Part shown: in pieces, positions 54,829-63,627 of the stretch
Layout of the letters: each line of letters opens with the position of its first letter
Numbering within the stretch: the first letter of the stretch is position 1
Assembly (NCBI RefSeq): GCF_902703175.1
Contig: NZ_CACRYJ010000071.1
Location: forward strand, 62,001 to 126,000
DNA length: 64,000 nucleotides
Direction of reading: 5' to 3'
Source: Occultella aeris
Lineage (GTDB): Bacteria > Actinomycetota > Actinomycetes > Actinomycetales > Beutenbergiaceae
Program-made: the position numbers and the translations under genes
Notes under the pieces: generated by a model
What the model was told of the DNA's origin: nothing
Database searches by the model: none
Seen by the model: the letters and a program-made list of their open reading frames with translations, nothing else

Positions 54829-56018
54829 CCGACCTCTTCGACGAACCTCTCGCGGGTACCGCCGATCCGGACCAGGACCGGGCGAACTCCCGACGCCGTG
54901 CCCACCGCCGGCGTCAGGCCAAGCGGCGCGCTCAGCGGCGCCGCAACCTGATCACCTTCATCGTGATGATCGTGGCGATCGCGCTGCTCATCGGCGGCGC
55001 CTGGGTGCTGATCCGCCCGATGCTGGCCGGCGACGGTGCGGCGACCGAGACCATCTCGGACTACCCCGGGCCCGGTACCGGCGAGGTACAGATCGTGGTC
55101 AACACCGGCGACACGGGTTCCGACATCGCGACCACCCTCGTCGACAACGACGTGGTGGCCACGAGCGGGGCGTTCGTGCAGGCCTACAGCAACAACCCGG
55201 ATGCCGTGGGCATCCAGGCCGGCACCTACACGCTGCAGTCCCAGATGAACGCCGCCGACGCCGTCGCCGCGCTCCTCGACCCGGCCAGCCGCTCCGACCT
55301 CACGATCACGATCCCCGAGGGCTGGCGCGCCACGAAGATCTACGCGCGGATCGCGAACCGGCTCGGCGTCACCGAGGAGGAGGTCGCCACGGCCGCCGCC
55401 GAGGTCGCCGCGTCCTACCTGCCCGCCGAGGCCGGCGGTGAGATCGAGGGCTGGCTGTTCGCGTCCACCTACACGGTCCAGCCGGACTCCACGCCGACCA
55501 GCGTCCTCCAGCAGATGGTCGATCTGACCGTGGCGAACCTCGACGAGCGGAACATCCCCGCCGAGGACCGGGCGGAGCTCCTCATCAAGGCCTCGATCGT
55601 CGAGGCCGAGGTTGCCAACCAGGACGACTGGGACAGGGTCGCTCGGGTGCTCGAGAACCGGCTCGCGGGCTGCACCGGAGACGGGACCCTCGGCATGGAC
55701 TCCACCTATGCGTACGGTCTGAACAAGATCGCGACCGAGATCACGCGTACCGAGTGGCAGACCGAGCATCCGTTCAACACCCGGATCGTCCCCGGCCTGC
55801 CACCGACGCCCATTGGGGCCGCGGGCCCGGGCGCCGTCGACGCCGTCCTGAATCCGCCCGAGGGTGACTGGTGTTACTTCGTCACGGTCAACCCGACCAC
55901 GGGCGAGACGCGGTTCACCGCGGACTACGACGAGCACCTCGTCAACCAGCAGATGTACCGTGACTGGCTGGCCGCACAGACCGCGGCGCCGGAGGAGACC
56001 ACGGAGGGCGAAGGCTGA
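54825..56018 (+). CDS. mltG: Endolytic murein transglycosylase
   Basis: MltG cuts nascent glycan strands in the periplasm-like space and limits peptidoglycan chain length. It has 397 residues with a very basic cytoplasmic N-terminus (RRRAHRRRQAKRRAQRRR), one membrane helix near residues 42-64, a LysM-like part, and the YceG catalytic domain. The catalytic glutamate is probably E260 in KASIVEAEV. LGMDSTYAYGL and NTRIVPGLPPTPIGAAGPGA (20 residues) complete the family signature. It is coupled to ruvX by GTGA. Confidence 0.95.
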   Translation: MTDLFDEPLAGTADPDQDRANSRRRAHRRRQAKRRAQRRRNLITFIVMIVAIALLIGGAWVLIRPMLAGDGAATETISDYPGPGTGEVQIVVNTGDTGSDIATTLVDNDVVATSGAFVQAYSNNPDAVGIQAGTYTLQSQMNAADAVAALLDPASRSDLTITIPEGWRATKIYARIANRLGVTEEEVATAAAEVAASYLPAEAGGEIEGWLFASTYTVQPDSTPTSVLQQMVDLTVANLDERNIPAEDRAELLIKASIVEAEVANQDDWDRVARVLENRLAGCTGDGTLGMDSTYAYGLNKIATEITRTEWQTEHPFNTRIVPGLPPTPIGAAGPGAVDAVLNPPEGDWCYFVTVNPTTGETRFTADYDEHLVNQQMYRDWLAAQTAAPEETTEGEG

Positions 56019-56020
56019 GC

Positions 56021-56869
56021 ATGCGCCACCATGCGGCGGTGCTCGGTCACCCCGTCGCGCACTCGTTGTCCCCGGTGCTGCACCGGGCCGCCTACGCCGA
56101 GCTCGGGCTGACCGACTGGACCTACGAGCTCCACGACGTCGACGAGCCCGAGCTCGAGGCGTTCGTGCGCAGCCGGGACGGCTCGTGGGCGGGACTCTCG
56201 CTGACCATGCCGCTCAAACAGCGCGCCATGGCGCTCAGCGACCACGTGGAGTCGCTCGCGAAGGTGGTGGGCGTCGTGAACACCTTGCTGTTCCAGCCCG
56301 GTGGGCTGCTGATCGGCGCGAACACCGACGTCCACGGTCTGGTCCAGGCGCTGCGCGAGGCCACGCCGCAGGCACCGGGCGCGGATGCTCGGCGCGGCGT
56401 GATCATCGGCGCCGGCGCCACGGCCGCGGCCGCCCTCGCCGCGCTCGGTGAGCTCGGCATCCACGCGCCGGTGGTCCTGATGCGCTCGGTCGGGCGCGCC
56501 GGCGTCGTGATGCGCGCGGCCGGCCGGATGGGCGTCACACCCTCCTACGTCACGCTCGGTACCGACCAGGCGCGCGCCGAGCTGCTCGGCGCCGACGTGG
56601 TCATCTCGACGTTGCCGCACGGCGCCGCGGACCCCCTTGTCGGCCTGCTCGACGGCGTCGCGCTCGAGGCCGATCAGGTGCTGTTGGACGTCGTGTACGA
56701 GGGCTGGCCGACGGCGATCGCGTCCGCATGGCGGTCGGCCGGCGGTTCGATCTCGCCCGGGTATCTCATGCTGCTGCATCAGGCCGCGGAGCAGGTTCGC
56801 CTGATGACCGGGTGTCCGGGCCCGGTCGAGGCGATGCGCGCGGCCCTGCTGCAGGCGCTGACGGACTGA
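56021..56869 (+). CDS. aroE: Shikimate dehydrogenase
   Basis: This enzyme reduces 3-dehydroshikimate to shikimate with NADPH. It has 282 residues. The shikimate site is GHPVAHSLSPVLHRAA with catalytic K66 (TMPLKQ) and D103 (NTDVHG). The dinucleotide loop IIGAGATAAAALAAL follows. Residues after the loop vary from E. coli AroE, as is usual in actinobacteria. The ATG lies two bases after mltG. This is the first shikimate-pathway gene in the run. Confidence 0.93.
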   Translation: MRHHAAVLGHPVAHSLSPVLHRAAYAELGLTDWTYELHDVDEPELEAFVRSRDGSWAGLSLTMPLKQRAMALSDHVESLAKVVGVVNTLLFQPGGLLIGANTDVHGLVQALREATPQAPGADARRGVIIGAGATAAAALAALGELGIHAPVVLMRSVGRAGVVMRAAGRMGVTPSYVTLGTDQARAELLGADVVISTLPHGAADPLVGLLDGVALEADQVLLDVVYEGWPTAIASAWRSAGGSISPGYLMLLHQAAEQVRLMTGCPGPVEAMRAALLQALTD

Positions 56870-56873
56870 CCCC

Positions 56874-57524
56874 ATGGGCGATCCGGTGGTGGTGCTGGTC
56901 TGCGGTGCGCTGACCGGCCTCGTGGCCCTGATCCTGACCCCGTGGCTGCGCACCCTCACCGGGGCGGAGTCCACGCTGCCCAACTCCGGCCTGCACGCCA
57001 TGCTGGCCTGCTTCGGAGGCGCCGGGGCCGCCGCCGTCGCCGGCGGCTGGGCCGAGCTCGTGGCGCTGGCGGTCGCGGCGCTGGCGTGCTCGCTGCTCGT
57101 CGTCGTGGACGTGGCGACCCACCGCCTCCCGGACCTCATCGTGGTGCCGGCGTTCGCCGTCGTCCTCGTCGCACTCGTGGTGGCGGCAGCCACCACTGGC
57201 GCCTGGCCGGAGCTGCTCCGCGCCCTCGCCGGCGCCGCCGTGGTCGGTCTCGGGCTCCTGCTGTTGTGCCTGGCCAGCCCGACCGGTCTCGGCCTCGGGG
57301 ACGTGAAGCTGGGCGCCCTGATCGCGCTCGTCCTCGGCTGGACCGGTTGGGCCGCCGTGGCCGCCGGGATCCTCGCGGCGTTCGTCCTCGGCGGCCTGTT
57401 CGCGGTGATCCTGCTGGCCACCACCAAGGCCGACCGGCGCACAGCGGTCGCGTTCGGGCCCTGGCTGGTGGCGGGCGGCGTGGTCGGCGTCGCCTGGGGA
57501 CCTGCCCTGCTCGGCATGGCCTGA
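56874..57524 (+). CDS. A24-family prepilin peptidase
   Basis: This polytopic membrane aspartyl protease of 216 residues removes the leader of type IV prepilin-like proteins. The two catalytic aspartates are present: D79 in [11 protein letters not shown] and D143 in [10 protein letters not shown]. The N-terminal zinc/methyltransferase domain of larger PilD enzymes is absent, as in TadV/FlaK-like short forms. It lies four bases after aroE, between aroE and aroC, with no pilin or assembly genes in the window. Its substrates, perhaps Tad/Flp pilins elsewhere, are unknown. Confidence 0.87.
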   Translation: MGDPVVVLVCGALTGLVALILTPWLRTLTGAESTLPNSGLHAMLACFGGAGAAAVAGGWAELVALAVAALACSLLVVVDVATHRLPDLIVVPAFAVVLVALVVAAATTGAWPELLRALAGAAVVGLGLLLLCLASPTGLGLGDVKLGALIALVLGWTGWAAVAAGILAAFVLGGLFAVILLATTKADRRTAVAFGPWLVAGGVVGVAWGPALLGMA

Positions 57525-57525
57525 G

Positions 57526-57593
57526 AGTCTCCGGCGGGCGCGGTGCCCGCGTACCGGACGCTGCCCGGCTCGGCGCCGGGTCCGTGGGAGACT
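57526..57593 (+). promoter_or_regulatory. Three-way-junction leader covering the aroC ribosome-binding site
   Basis: AGTCTCC (57526-57532) pairs with GGAGACT (57587-57593) to enclose two hairpins: GCGGGC/GCCCGC (57534-57539 with 57545-57550) and CCCGGC/GCCGGG (57564-57569 with 57575-57580). The likely Shine-Dalgarno sequence GGGAG (57586-57590), 10 bases before the aroC ATG, lies in the closing stem. Folding would therefore reduce aroC translation. It may instead act partly as a terminator for the upstream gene. Confidence 0.5.
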
Positions 57594-57600
57594 GACGGTC

Positions 57601-58818
57601 ATGCTCAGATGGTTGACGGCCGGGGAATCACACGGCCAAGCGCTCGTCGGGATCATCGAGGGGGTGCCGGCCGGTGTCACCGTCGGTAGCGCCGAGATCC
57701 GGGCCGCGCTCGCCCGGCGCCGGCTCGGCCACGGCCGCGGTGCCCGGATGAAGTTCGAACAGGACGAGGTGCGCCTGCTCGGTGGCATCCGGCACGGGGT
57801 CACGATGGGCTCGCCGGTCGCGATCGAGATCGGTAACTCGGAGTGGCCGAAGTGGGAGCAGGTGATGGCGGCCGACCCGGTCGAGGCGAGCGCGCTCGAG
57901 GTCGATGCCGGCACCGGCGACGCACGCGAGAAGTCGCGGAACAAGCCGCTGACCACACCCCGGCCCGGCCACGCGGACCTGGTCGGGATGGAGAAGTACC
58001 ACCTCGACGACGCCCGCCCGGTCCTCGAGCGGGCCTCGGCGCGGGAGACCGCGACCCGGGTCGCGCTCGGCACCGTGGCTGCCGCGCTGCTCGAGCAGGC
58101 CGCCGGCATCCGGCTCGTCTCGCACGTGGTCTCGGTCGGCCCGGTCGGTACCCCGCAGGACGCCCCGCGGCCGGGGCCCGACGACGTCGCAGCCCTGGAC
58201 GCGGACCCGATCCGCAGCTTCCACCCCGAGACCTCCACCGCGATGGTCGCCGAGATCGACGACGCGAAGAAGGCCGGGGACACCCTCGGCGGCGTGGTCG
58301 AGGTCCTCGCGTACGGGCTGCCCCCGGGGCTCGGCAGCTACGTGCACAGCGACCGCCGCCTGGACGCCCGCCTGGCCGGAGCGCTGATGGGCATCCAGGC
58401 GATCAAGGGTGTCGAGGTCGGTGACGGGTTCCGGACGGCCGCCCGGCGCGGCTCCGTCGCGCACGACGAGATCACCCGCGACGCGGGCGGCCGCGTCCAC
58501 CGGCGCACGAATCGGGCCGGCGGGGTCGAGGGTGGCATGAGCAACGGGGAGGTGCTCGCCGTGCGCGCGGCGCTGAAGCCGATCTCCACGGTGCCGCGAG
58601 CCCTCGAGACCATCGACGTCGCCACCGGCGAGTCCGCGACCGCCCTGCACCAGCGCTCCGACACCTGCGCCGCGGCGCCGGCCGCAGTCGTCGCCGAGGC
58701 CATGGTGGCGCTCGTCCTCGCCGAAGCCCTGCTGGAGAAGTTCGGCGGGGACTCGATCACCGAGACCGCGCGGAACGTGGCGTCCTACCTCGAGGCGATC
58801 CCGGAGACCATGCGATGA
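57601..58818 (+). CDS. aroC: Chorismate synthase
   Basis: This FMN-dependent enzyme makes chorismate from EPSP, the last step of the shikimate pathway. It has 405 residues, typical of actinobacteria. Marks are [19 protein letters not shown], the arginine-rich [32 protein letters not shown], and [18 protein letters not shown]. The ATG begins after a structured leader. The stop overlaps aroK by ATGA. Confidence 0.96.
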   Translation: MLRWLTAGESHGQALVGIIEGVPAGVTVGSAEIRAALARRRLGHGRGARMKFEQDEVRLLGGIRHGVTMGSPVAIEIGNSEWPKWEQVMAADPVEASALEVDAGTGDAREKSRNKPLTTPRPGHADLVGMEKYHLDDARPVLERASARETATRVALGTVAAALLEQAAGIRLVSHVVSVGPVGTPQDAPRPGPDDVAALDADPIRSFHPETSTAMVAEIDDAKKAGDTLGGVVEVLAYGLPPGLGSYVHSDRRLDARLAGALMGIQAIKGVEVGDGFRTAARRGSVAHDEITRDAGGRVHRRTNRAGGVEGGMSNGEVLAVRAALKPISTVPRALETIDVATGESATALHQRSDTCAAAPAAVVAEAMVALVLAEALLEKFGGDSITETARNVASYLEAIPETMR

Positions 58819-59333
58819 GCGACACGACCGGCCCGGCGCTGATCCTTGTCGGGCCCCCGGGCGCCGGCAAGTCCACCGTCGGCCGCCTGCTCGCAATGGC
58901 CTGGGGCACCACGTTCCGAGACACCGACCACGACATCGAGACCGCCGCCGGGCGCAGCATCTCGGACATCTTCATCGACGACGGCGAGGACGCGTTCCGT
59001 GCCCTGGAGCGGGCAGCCGTGGCGACGGCGTTGGCCGAGCACGACGGCATCCTCGCGCTGGGCGGGGGAGCGGTGCTCGACGAGGGCACCCAGGCGGCCC
59101 TGGCGGGCCGGCGGGTGGTCTACCTGTCCGTCACCCTGGCGCACGCGTCCCCGCGGGTCGGGCTGAGCGGCAACCGGCCCCTGCTCGTGGGGAGCCCGCG
59201 CCGGCAGTGGCAGCTGCTGATGGAGGCCCGCCGGCCCGTATACACCTCGCTCGCCACGGTCGAGGTGAACACCGACAACAGGTCCCCGGAGCAGGTCCGC
59301 GACGCCGTGTTGGCCGAGGTGTCCGCTCCGTGA
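58815..59333 (+). CDS. aroK: Shikimate kinase
   Basis: This enzyme phosphorylates shikimate with ATP. It has 172 residues. The P-loop is [11 protein letters not shown], followed by [20 protein letters not shown] with the shikimate-binding Dx[10 protein letters not shown], and [19 protein letters not shown] with the lid arginine. It overlaps aroC (ATGA) and aroB (GTGA). Confidence 0.95.
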   Translation: MSDTTGPALILVGPPGAGKSTVGRLLAMAWGTTFRDTDHDIETAAGRSISDIFIDDGEDAFRALERAAVATALAEHDGILALGGGAVLDEGTQAALAGRRVVYLSVTLAHASPRVGLSGNRPLLVGSPRRQWQLLMEARRPVYTSLATVEVNTDNRSPEQVRDAVLAEVSAP

Positions 59334-60484
59334 GCGTCACCCGCGTCGCCGTAACGGCGGAACGCAGCTACGACGTCCTGATCGGGCACGACCTGGCCGG
59401 AGAGCTGCCGGGCCTGATCGGCGCGGGCACCCGCCGGGTCCTGGTGGTCCACCAGGGTGCGCTGGCCGGTCCTGCCGAGCGGATCCGGGCGGCCCTGACC
59501 GGCGCCGGGTACGAGGTGCACCTGAGTGAGGTCCCGGACGGCGAGGACGCCAAGACCGCGACCGTGGCCGCGCGGTGCTGGGAACAACTCGGCCTGGCCG
59601 GTTTCACCCGTGACGACGTCGTCATCGGGCTCGGCGGGGGAGCGGCCACCGACCTCGCGGGCTTCGTGGCTGCGACCTGGCTGCGCGGGGTCCGCGTGAT
59701 CCAGGTGCCCACCACCCTGTTGGGGATGGTCGACGCGGCCGTGGGTGGCAAGACCGGGATCAACACCGCCGAGGGCAAGAACCTCGTGGGCTCGTTCCAC
59801 TCGCCGATCGGGGTGCTGTGCGACCTCGACGCCCTCGAGACGTTGCCCGCCGCGGACCTGGCCGCCGGGCTGGCCGAGGTCGTCAAGTGCGGGTTCATCG
59901 ACGACCCTCGGATCCTCGAGCTCGTGGAGGCCGATCCGGACGCCGCCCGGGACCCGTCCGCACCGGTGGTGCGCGAGCTGGTGGAACGCGCGGTCGCCAC
60001 GAAGGCCCGCGTCGTCTCCGCGGACCTGCGCGAGGCCGACCTGCGCGAGATCCTCAACTACGGGCACACGTTCGCTCACGCGATCGAGCACCACGAGCAC
60101 TTCCGCTGGCGGCACGGGGAGGCCGTCTCGGTGGGCCTGGTGTTCGCCGCGGAACTGGCCCGCCTCGCCGGTCACCTGGAGGGTGGCATCGTCGACCGGC
60201 ACCGCCGGATCCTCACCTCGCTCGGCCTGCCCACGAGTTACCCGACCGGGAGTTGGGACGACCTGCTGACCGCGATGCGCCGGGACAAGAAGACCCGAGG
60301 GGCGACGCTGCGGTTCGTGATCCTCGATGGGCTGGCGTCCCCGACCCGGCTCGAGGGGCCCTCCGAGGACCTCCTTCTGGCCGCCTACGTCGCCGTCAGC
60401 GCCGAGCCGGCGCTGCTCGTGCCGCAGCCGGAAGTGTCCGCGCGACCCGCCCCGTCCACCGATGAACCCCCGGAGCTCCTGTGA
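59330..60484 (+). CDS. aroB: 3-Dehydroquinate synthase
   Basis: This NAD- and zinc-dependent enzyme cyclises DAHP to 3-dehydroquinate. It has 384 residues. Marks are [65 protein letters not shown] and the zinc-ligand His in [11 protein letters not shown]-terminal Pro/Ala tail is not conserved. GTG at 59330 overlaps aroK by four bases, and the stop overlaps aroQ by GTGA. Confidence 0.96.
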   Translation: MSVTRVAVTAERSYDVLIGHDLAGELPGLIGAGTRRVLVVHQGALAGPAERIRAALTGAGYEVHLSEVPDGEDAKTATVAARCWEQLGLAGFTRDDVVIGLGGGAATDLAGFVAATWLRGVRVIQVPTTLLGMVDAAVGGKTGINTAEGKNLVGSFHSPIGVLCDLDALETLPAADLAAGLAEVVKCGFIDDPRILELVEADPDAARDPSAPVVRELVERAVATKARVVSADLREADLREILNYGHTFAHAIEHHEHFRWRHGEAVSVGLVFAAELARLAGHLEGGIVDRHRRILTSLGLPTSYPTGSWDDLLTAMRRDKKTRGATLRFVILDGLASPTRLEGPSEDLLLAAYVAVSAEPALLVPQPEVSARPAPSTDEPPELL

Positions 60485-60918
60485 CCAGTGTCCTCGTCCT
60501 GAACGGCCCGAACCTCGGCCGGCTCGGCTCCCGCGAACCCGACGTCTACGGGGCCCTCGACCACGCCGGACTCACCCTGGCGATCACCGAGTGGGCCGCT
60601 GCCCTCGGTCTGTCCGCCGAAGTGCGGCAGAGCGACGACGAGGCCGAGCTCGTGCACTGGCTGCACGAGGCGGTCGACGCGCAGCGCGACGTGGTGCTCA
60701 ACCCGGCCGCGTTCACGCACTACTCGTACGCGCTGCGGGACGCGGCCGCCCAGGTGACCACGTCCGGCTTGCGGCTGATCGAGGTGCACCTGACGAACCC
60801 GGCCACCCGCGAGAGGTTCCGGCACAACAGCGTGATCGGCGGCGTCGCCACCGGCACCGTGGCCGGCTTCGGGACCGACTCCTACCGGCTCGCCCTCTCG
60901 GCGCTCGCTCAGGCTTGA
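60481..60918 (+). CDS. aroQ: Type II 3-dehydroquinate dehydratase
   Basis: This dodecameric enzyme converts 3-dehydroquinate to 3-dehydroshikimate. It has 145 residues. Marks are [19 protein letters not shown] with the catalytic Tyr, [31 protein letters not shown] and the essential [17 protein letters not shown]. It completes aroE-aroC-aroK-aroB-aroQ. The stop codon lies inside the first operator of the next gene. Confidence 0.95.
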   Translation: MTSVLVLNGPNLGRLGSREPDVYGALDHAGLTLAITEWAAALGLSAEVRQSDDEAELVHWLHEAVDAQRDVVLNPAAFTHYSYALRDAAAQVTTSGLRLIEVHLTNPATRERFRHNSVIGGVATGTVAGFGTDSYRLALSALAQA

Positions 60919-60935
60919 TCCGATCAAATCAAGCC
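60912..60935. promoter_or_regulatory. Operator 1 of the satD module
   Basis: GGCTTGAT (60912-60919) and ATCAAGCC (60928-60935) form an 8-bp inverted repeat with an 8-base spacer. The same bases also contain the 13-base palindrome TTGATCCGATCAA (60915-60927). The site spans the aroQ stop codon and its centre is 28 bases from operator 2. Confidence 0.65.
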
Positions 60936-60940
60936 CGTGG

Positions 60941-60962
60941 CCTTGATAGCAGGCAATCAAGG
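60941..60962. promoter_or_regulatory. Operator 2 of the satD module
   Basis: CCTTGAT (60941-60947) and ATCAAGG (60956-60962) form a 7-bp inverted repeat, again with an 8-base spacer. It overlaps the -35 element and the spacer of the predicted promoter, so a bound protein would block RNA polymerase. Confidence 0.65.
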
Positions 60963-60971
60963 TTGTAGCCT
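60943..60971 (+). promoter_or_regulatory. satD promoter, leaderless
   Basis: TTGATA (60943-60948) and TAGCCT (60966-60971) are exactly 17 bases apart. The satD ATG begins six bases after the -10 element, so the transcript probably starts at or next to its start codon. No Shine-Dalgarno sequence is present. Confidence 0.6.
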
Positions 60972-60977
60972 TGTCAC

Positions 60978-61607
60978 ATGTTCGTACTCACCGTGGACCA
61001 GGACGCCTCCCGGCGACGCGGGGACCGTGTCGACGCCGCATTGAGCGGGCTCGCCGCCCACATCGGAGCCCGCCGTCTCGGCGCGGACCTGGCCCTGCCG
61101 TTCGAGCGCACGGTGGGGGACGAGATCCAGGGCGTGATCAGGACGGCGGCGACCACCCTCGACCTCGCGCTGTACCTGCAACGGCGGGCCGAGTGGAGCG
61201 TGGGGGTGGGCATCGGCGCGGTCGACACGCCGCTGGCCGAGACCGCCCGGGCCTCCTCGGGCGCGGCGTTCGTGCGCGCCCGCGACGCCGTCGAGCGTGC
61301 CAAGGGCAAGTCGGTACCGGTGCCGCTCGCCCTCGTCGCCGCGGACGGACCGAGCCCGGCCGCCGACGAGGCGGAGGCGCTGCTGCAACTACTCGCCGCC
61401 GTGGTCCGGCGCCGCACCGAACGCGGCTGGGAGGTGGTCGACCTGCTTGTGGACGGCGTCGGGACCGCGAAGGAGGCGGCGGCCCGGCTCGGGATCACAC
61501 CCCAGGCCGTGAGCCAGCGACTCGACGCGGCGATGTGGACCGTCCAGGACCGGGTCCGCCCGCTGGCGGAGCGCCTGCTGGCCGACCTGGACCAGGTCAC
61601 GACATGA
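60978..61607 (+). CDS. satD: SatD-family protein with C-terminal helix-turn-helix
   Basis: The protein has 209 residues. The N-terminal domain (about 1-150) has the SatD-family pattern: hydrophobic first strand, RTVGDEIQGVI (44-54) and WSVGVGIGAVDTPL (73-86). SatD was first named in the Streptococcus mutans sat (secretion and acid tolerance) locus; its function is unknown. Residues 162-187 (GTAKEAAARLGITPQAVSQR) are a clear helix-turn-helix, so it may bind the two operators in its own promoter. The next gene follows after seven bases and encodes a membrane partner. Lying between aroQ and efp, the pair interrupts a core gene order. Confidence 0.75.
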   Translation: MFVLTVDQDASRRRGDRVDAALSGLAAHIGARRLGADLALPFERTVGDEIQGVIRTAATTLDLALYLQRRAEWSVGVGIGAVDTPLAETARASSGAAFVRARDAVERAKGKSVPVPLALVAADGPSPAADEAEALLQLLAAVVRRRTERGWEVVDLLVDGVGTAKEAAARLGITPQAVSQRLDAAMWTVQDRVRPLAERLLADLDQVTT

Positions 61608-61614
61608 TGGCGCG

Positions 61615-62028
61615 GTGAACCTGGTCCTCACCATCGAGATCGCCGCGGCCGCCCTGATCATCTCCGCGGGCGCCGGTGGCCCCATCACGGCCTGGATCCT
61701 GCGCCTGGCGAGCCGCAAGCACCGCGAGGAGGCCGCGGAGCGCGCCGGTGACCCGACGGACGAGCCCCGACCCGACCCCGCCGCCGAGCAACTGCGCGGC
61801 GGTGCCTGGATCGGAGTCCTCGAGCGACTGGCCATCACCGGTTCGATCCTGGTCGGCTATCCGGCCGCGATCGCCGTGGTCGTGGCGGTCAAGGGACTCG
61901 GCCGGTTCCCGGAGATCCACGGCAGTTCGGGGGTGTCCGAGCGGTTCATCATCGGCACCCTGGCCTCCTACCTGTGGGCGGGTGCGATCGGCGTGGCAGC
62001 GGTGGCCGCCCTCGGCGCGTTACCCTGA
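61615..62028 (+). CDS. Three-helix membrane protein paired with SatD
   Basis: The protein has 137 residues and starts at GTG, seven bases after satD. It has three membrane helices (about 4-30, 66-92 and 110-136) separated by an acidic Pro/Glu loop. The segment GVLERLAITGSILVGYPAA and the following VAVKGLGRFPEI and SERFIIGTLASYLWA resemble the C-terminal half of membrane proteins that accompany SatD in other bacteria (some with a DUF3307 domain), as far as I can recall. It is probably the membrane effector or sensor of the module. Function is unknown. Confidence 0.6.
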   Translation: MNLVLTIEIAAAALIISAGAGGPITAWILRLASRKHREEAAERAGDPTDEPRPDPAAEQLRGGAWIGVLERLAITGSILVGYPAAIAVVVAVKGLGRFPEIHGSSGVSERFIIGTLASYLWAGAIGVAAVAALGALP

Positions 62029-62121
62029 GGGCCGCACCTTTTCATCCTCCCGGCCCGACATCCCCGCTCGCATGAGAGCGCAGGCTCCCGGCCGGTCCCG
62101 ATAGACAACGAAGGAACGCCT

Positions 62122-62685
62122 GTGGCATCGACGAACGACCTCAAGAACGGCTTGGTTCTCAACATCGACGGCCAGCTCTGGTCCGTGGTGGAGTTCCAGC
62201 ACGTCAAGCCCGGCAAGGGCCCGGCGTTCGTGCGCACGAAGCTCAAGGGCGTCACCAACGGCAAGGTGGTCGCGAGGACGTTCAACGCCGGCGTCAAGGT
62301 GGAGACGGCGAACGTCGACAAGCGCGACATGCAGTACCTGTACCAGGAGGGCGAGGACTTCGTCTTCATGGACACCAGCGACTACGAGCAGATCACCGTG
62401 TCCGCAGCGACCGTGGACACCGCCGCGAACTTCATGCTCGAGGGCCAGGAGGTCATCGTGGCGCTGCACGACGGTGTCCCGCTGTACGTCGAGCTGCCGG
62501 CGTCCGTCGTGATGGAGATCACCTACACCGAGCCGGGCCTGCAGGGCGACCGCTCCTCGGCCGGCACGAAGCCCGCCACGATCCAGACCGGCTACCAGAT
62601 CCAGGTGCCGCTCTTCCTCGAGACCGGCACGAAGGTCAAGGTCGACACCCGCAGCGGTGACTACCTGGGCCGCGTCAACGACTAG
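62122..62685 (+). CDS. efp: Elongation factor P
   Basis: EF-P binds the ribosome between the P and E sites and relieves stalling at polyproline. It has 187 residues in three beta domains. The tip loop is [10 protein letters not shown] with K32. This is the Pro-Gly-Lys-Gly-Pro form common in actinobacteria, which is thought to work without lysine modification. AAGGAAC precedes the GTG. The stop shares one base with nusB (TAGTG). Confidence 0.96.
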   Translation: MASTNDLKNGLVLNIDGQLWSVVEFQHVKPGKGPAFVRTKLKGVTNGKVVARTFNAGVKVETANVDKRDMQYLYQEGEDFVFMDTSDYEQITVSAATVDTAANFMLEGQEVIVALHDGVPLYVELPASVVMEITYTEPGLQGDRSSAGTKPATIQTGYQIQVPLFLETGTKVKVDTRSGDYLGRVND

Positions 62686-63134
62686 TGGCCGCACGCAGCA
62701 AGGCACGCAAGCGGGCGCTGGATGTGCTCTACGAGGCCGACCAACGCGCGCTCGGTGCCGCCGCGGCCGAGGGTGGCTCCGCGCCGACCCTGATGGGTCT
62801 GCTGGCGGACCGCATCCTCGAGCCCGGCACCCAGGCGGCGCTGCCGGAGTACTCGGTGCAGATCGTCGAGGGCGTCAGCGAGCACGTGGCCCGGATCGAC
62901 GAGATCCTGTCCACGTTCTCCCAGGGCTGGACCCTCGAGCGGATGCCCGCGGTGGACCGCGCCATCCTGCGGCTGTCCACGTGGGAGATCCTCTTCAACG
63001 ACGAGGTGCCCGACGCCGTCGCGATCGACGAGGCCCTCGAGCTCGCCCGGGCGCTGTCCACCGACGACTCCCCGCCGTTCATCAACGGCATGCTCGGCCG
63101 GATCGCGCAGTACGGCTCGGACCTCCTGGACTGA
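62685..63134 (+). CDS. nusB: Transcription antitermination factor NusB
   Basis: NusB binds boxA RNA with NusE in rRNA antitermination complexes. It is an all-helical protein of 149 residues. Marks are [18 protein letters not shown] at the N-terminus and [20 protein letters not shown]. It is translationally coupled to efp by a one-base overlap. The efp-nusB order is widely conserved. Confidence 0.93.
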   Translation: MAARSKARKRALDVLYEADQRALGAAAAEGGSAPTLMGLLADRILEPGTQAALPEYSVQIVEGVSEHVARIDEILSTFSQGWTLERMPAVDRAILRLSTWEILFNDEVPDAVAIDEALELARALSTDDSPPFINGMLGRIAQYGSDLLD

Positions 63135-63163
63135 CCTGGATCTGCGGGCGCAGCGCGCTTGCA

Positions 63164-63180
63164 CCTCACGCCACGTGAGG
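63164..63180. promoter_or_regulatory. Palindrome between nusB and the NTF2-like gene
   Basis: CCTCACG (63164-63170) and CGTGAGG (63174-63180) form a perfect 7-bp repeat around CCA. It lies 30 bases after nusB and 17 before the next ATG. TACGCT (63184-63189), a possible -10 element, follows directly. It could be the nusB terminator or an operator. Confidence 0.4.
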
Positions 63181-63196
63181 GCCTACGCTCCGGACC

Positions 63197-63619
63197 ATGG
63201 CGATCGACGAGCAGGTGACGGGCCCGACAACGCACGTGGACGGCGAGGTCGACAGGGCCGAGTTCCAGGCGCTGCTCGAGGACTGGGCCGCGGCGATCGT
63301 GGCCAACGACGCCGACCGCATCAGCGCGTTCGCCGAACCGGACTGGCAGATCGTCGGCACCGAGAGCGGCCCGTCGCCCTTGGGCGCCTTCCTCGAGGTG
63401 GTCCGCGACGGCAGCCTGACCCACTCGGAGATGACCTTCGAGGTCCTCTCGGTGCGCCGACTCGGCGAGGTCGCCGTCGTGGTCGCTCACGGCACGAACC
63501 GCGGACGGTGGCAGGGCGAACCCTTCAGCGCCGACGAGTGGGTCTCGGACGTGTTCGTCCGGCGCGACGGCCGCTGGCGCTGCGTTCTGTCGGCGCTCAC
63601 GCCCAACGCAGGTGCTTGA
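63197..63619 (+). CDS. NTF2-like protein (DUF4440/SnoaL type)
   Basis: A 140-residue cytoplasmic protein has the NTF2 cone pattern: an N-terminal helix pair ([20 protein letters not shown]), then strands [38 protein letters not shown] and the C-terminal [19 protein letters not shown], typical of DUF4440. Such proteins are enzymes, binding proteins or stress proteins of unknown ligand. No operon partner is evident. A leaderless-like TACGCT lies seven bases upstream. Confidence 0.75.
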   Translation: MAIDEQVTGPTTHVDGEVDRAEFQALLEDWAAAIVANDADRISAFAEPDWQIVGTESGPSPLGAFLEVVRDGSLTHSEMTFEVLSVRRLGEVAVVVAHGTNRGRWQGEPFSADEWVSDVFVRRDGRWRCVLSALTPNAGA

Positions 63620-63627
63620 CTGGGACC

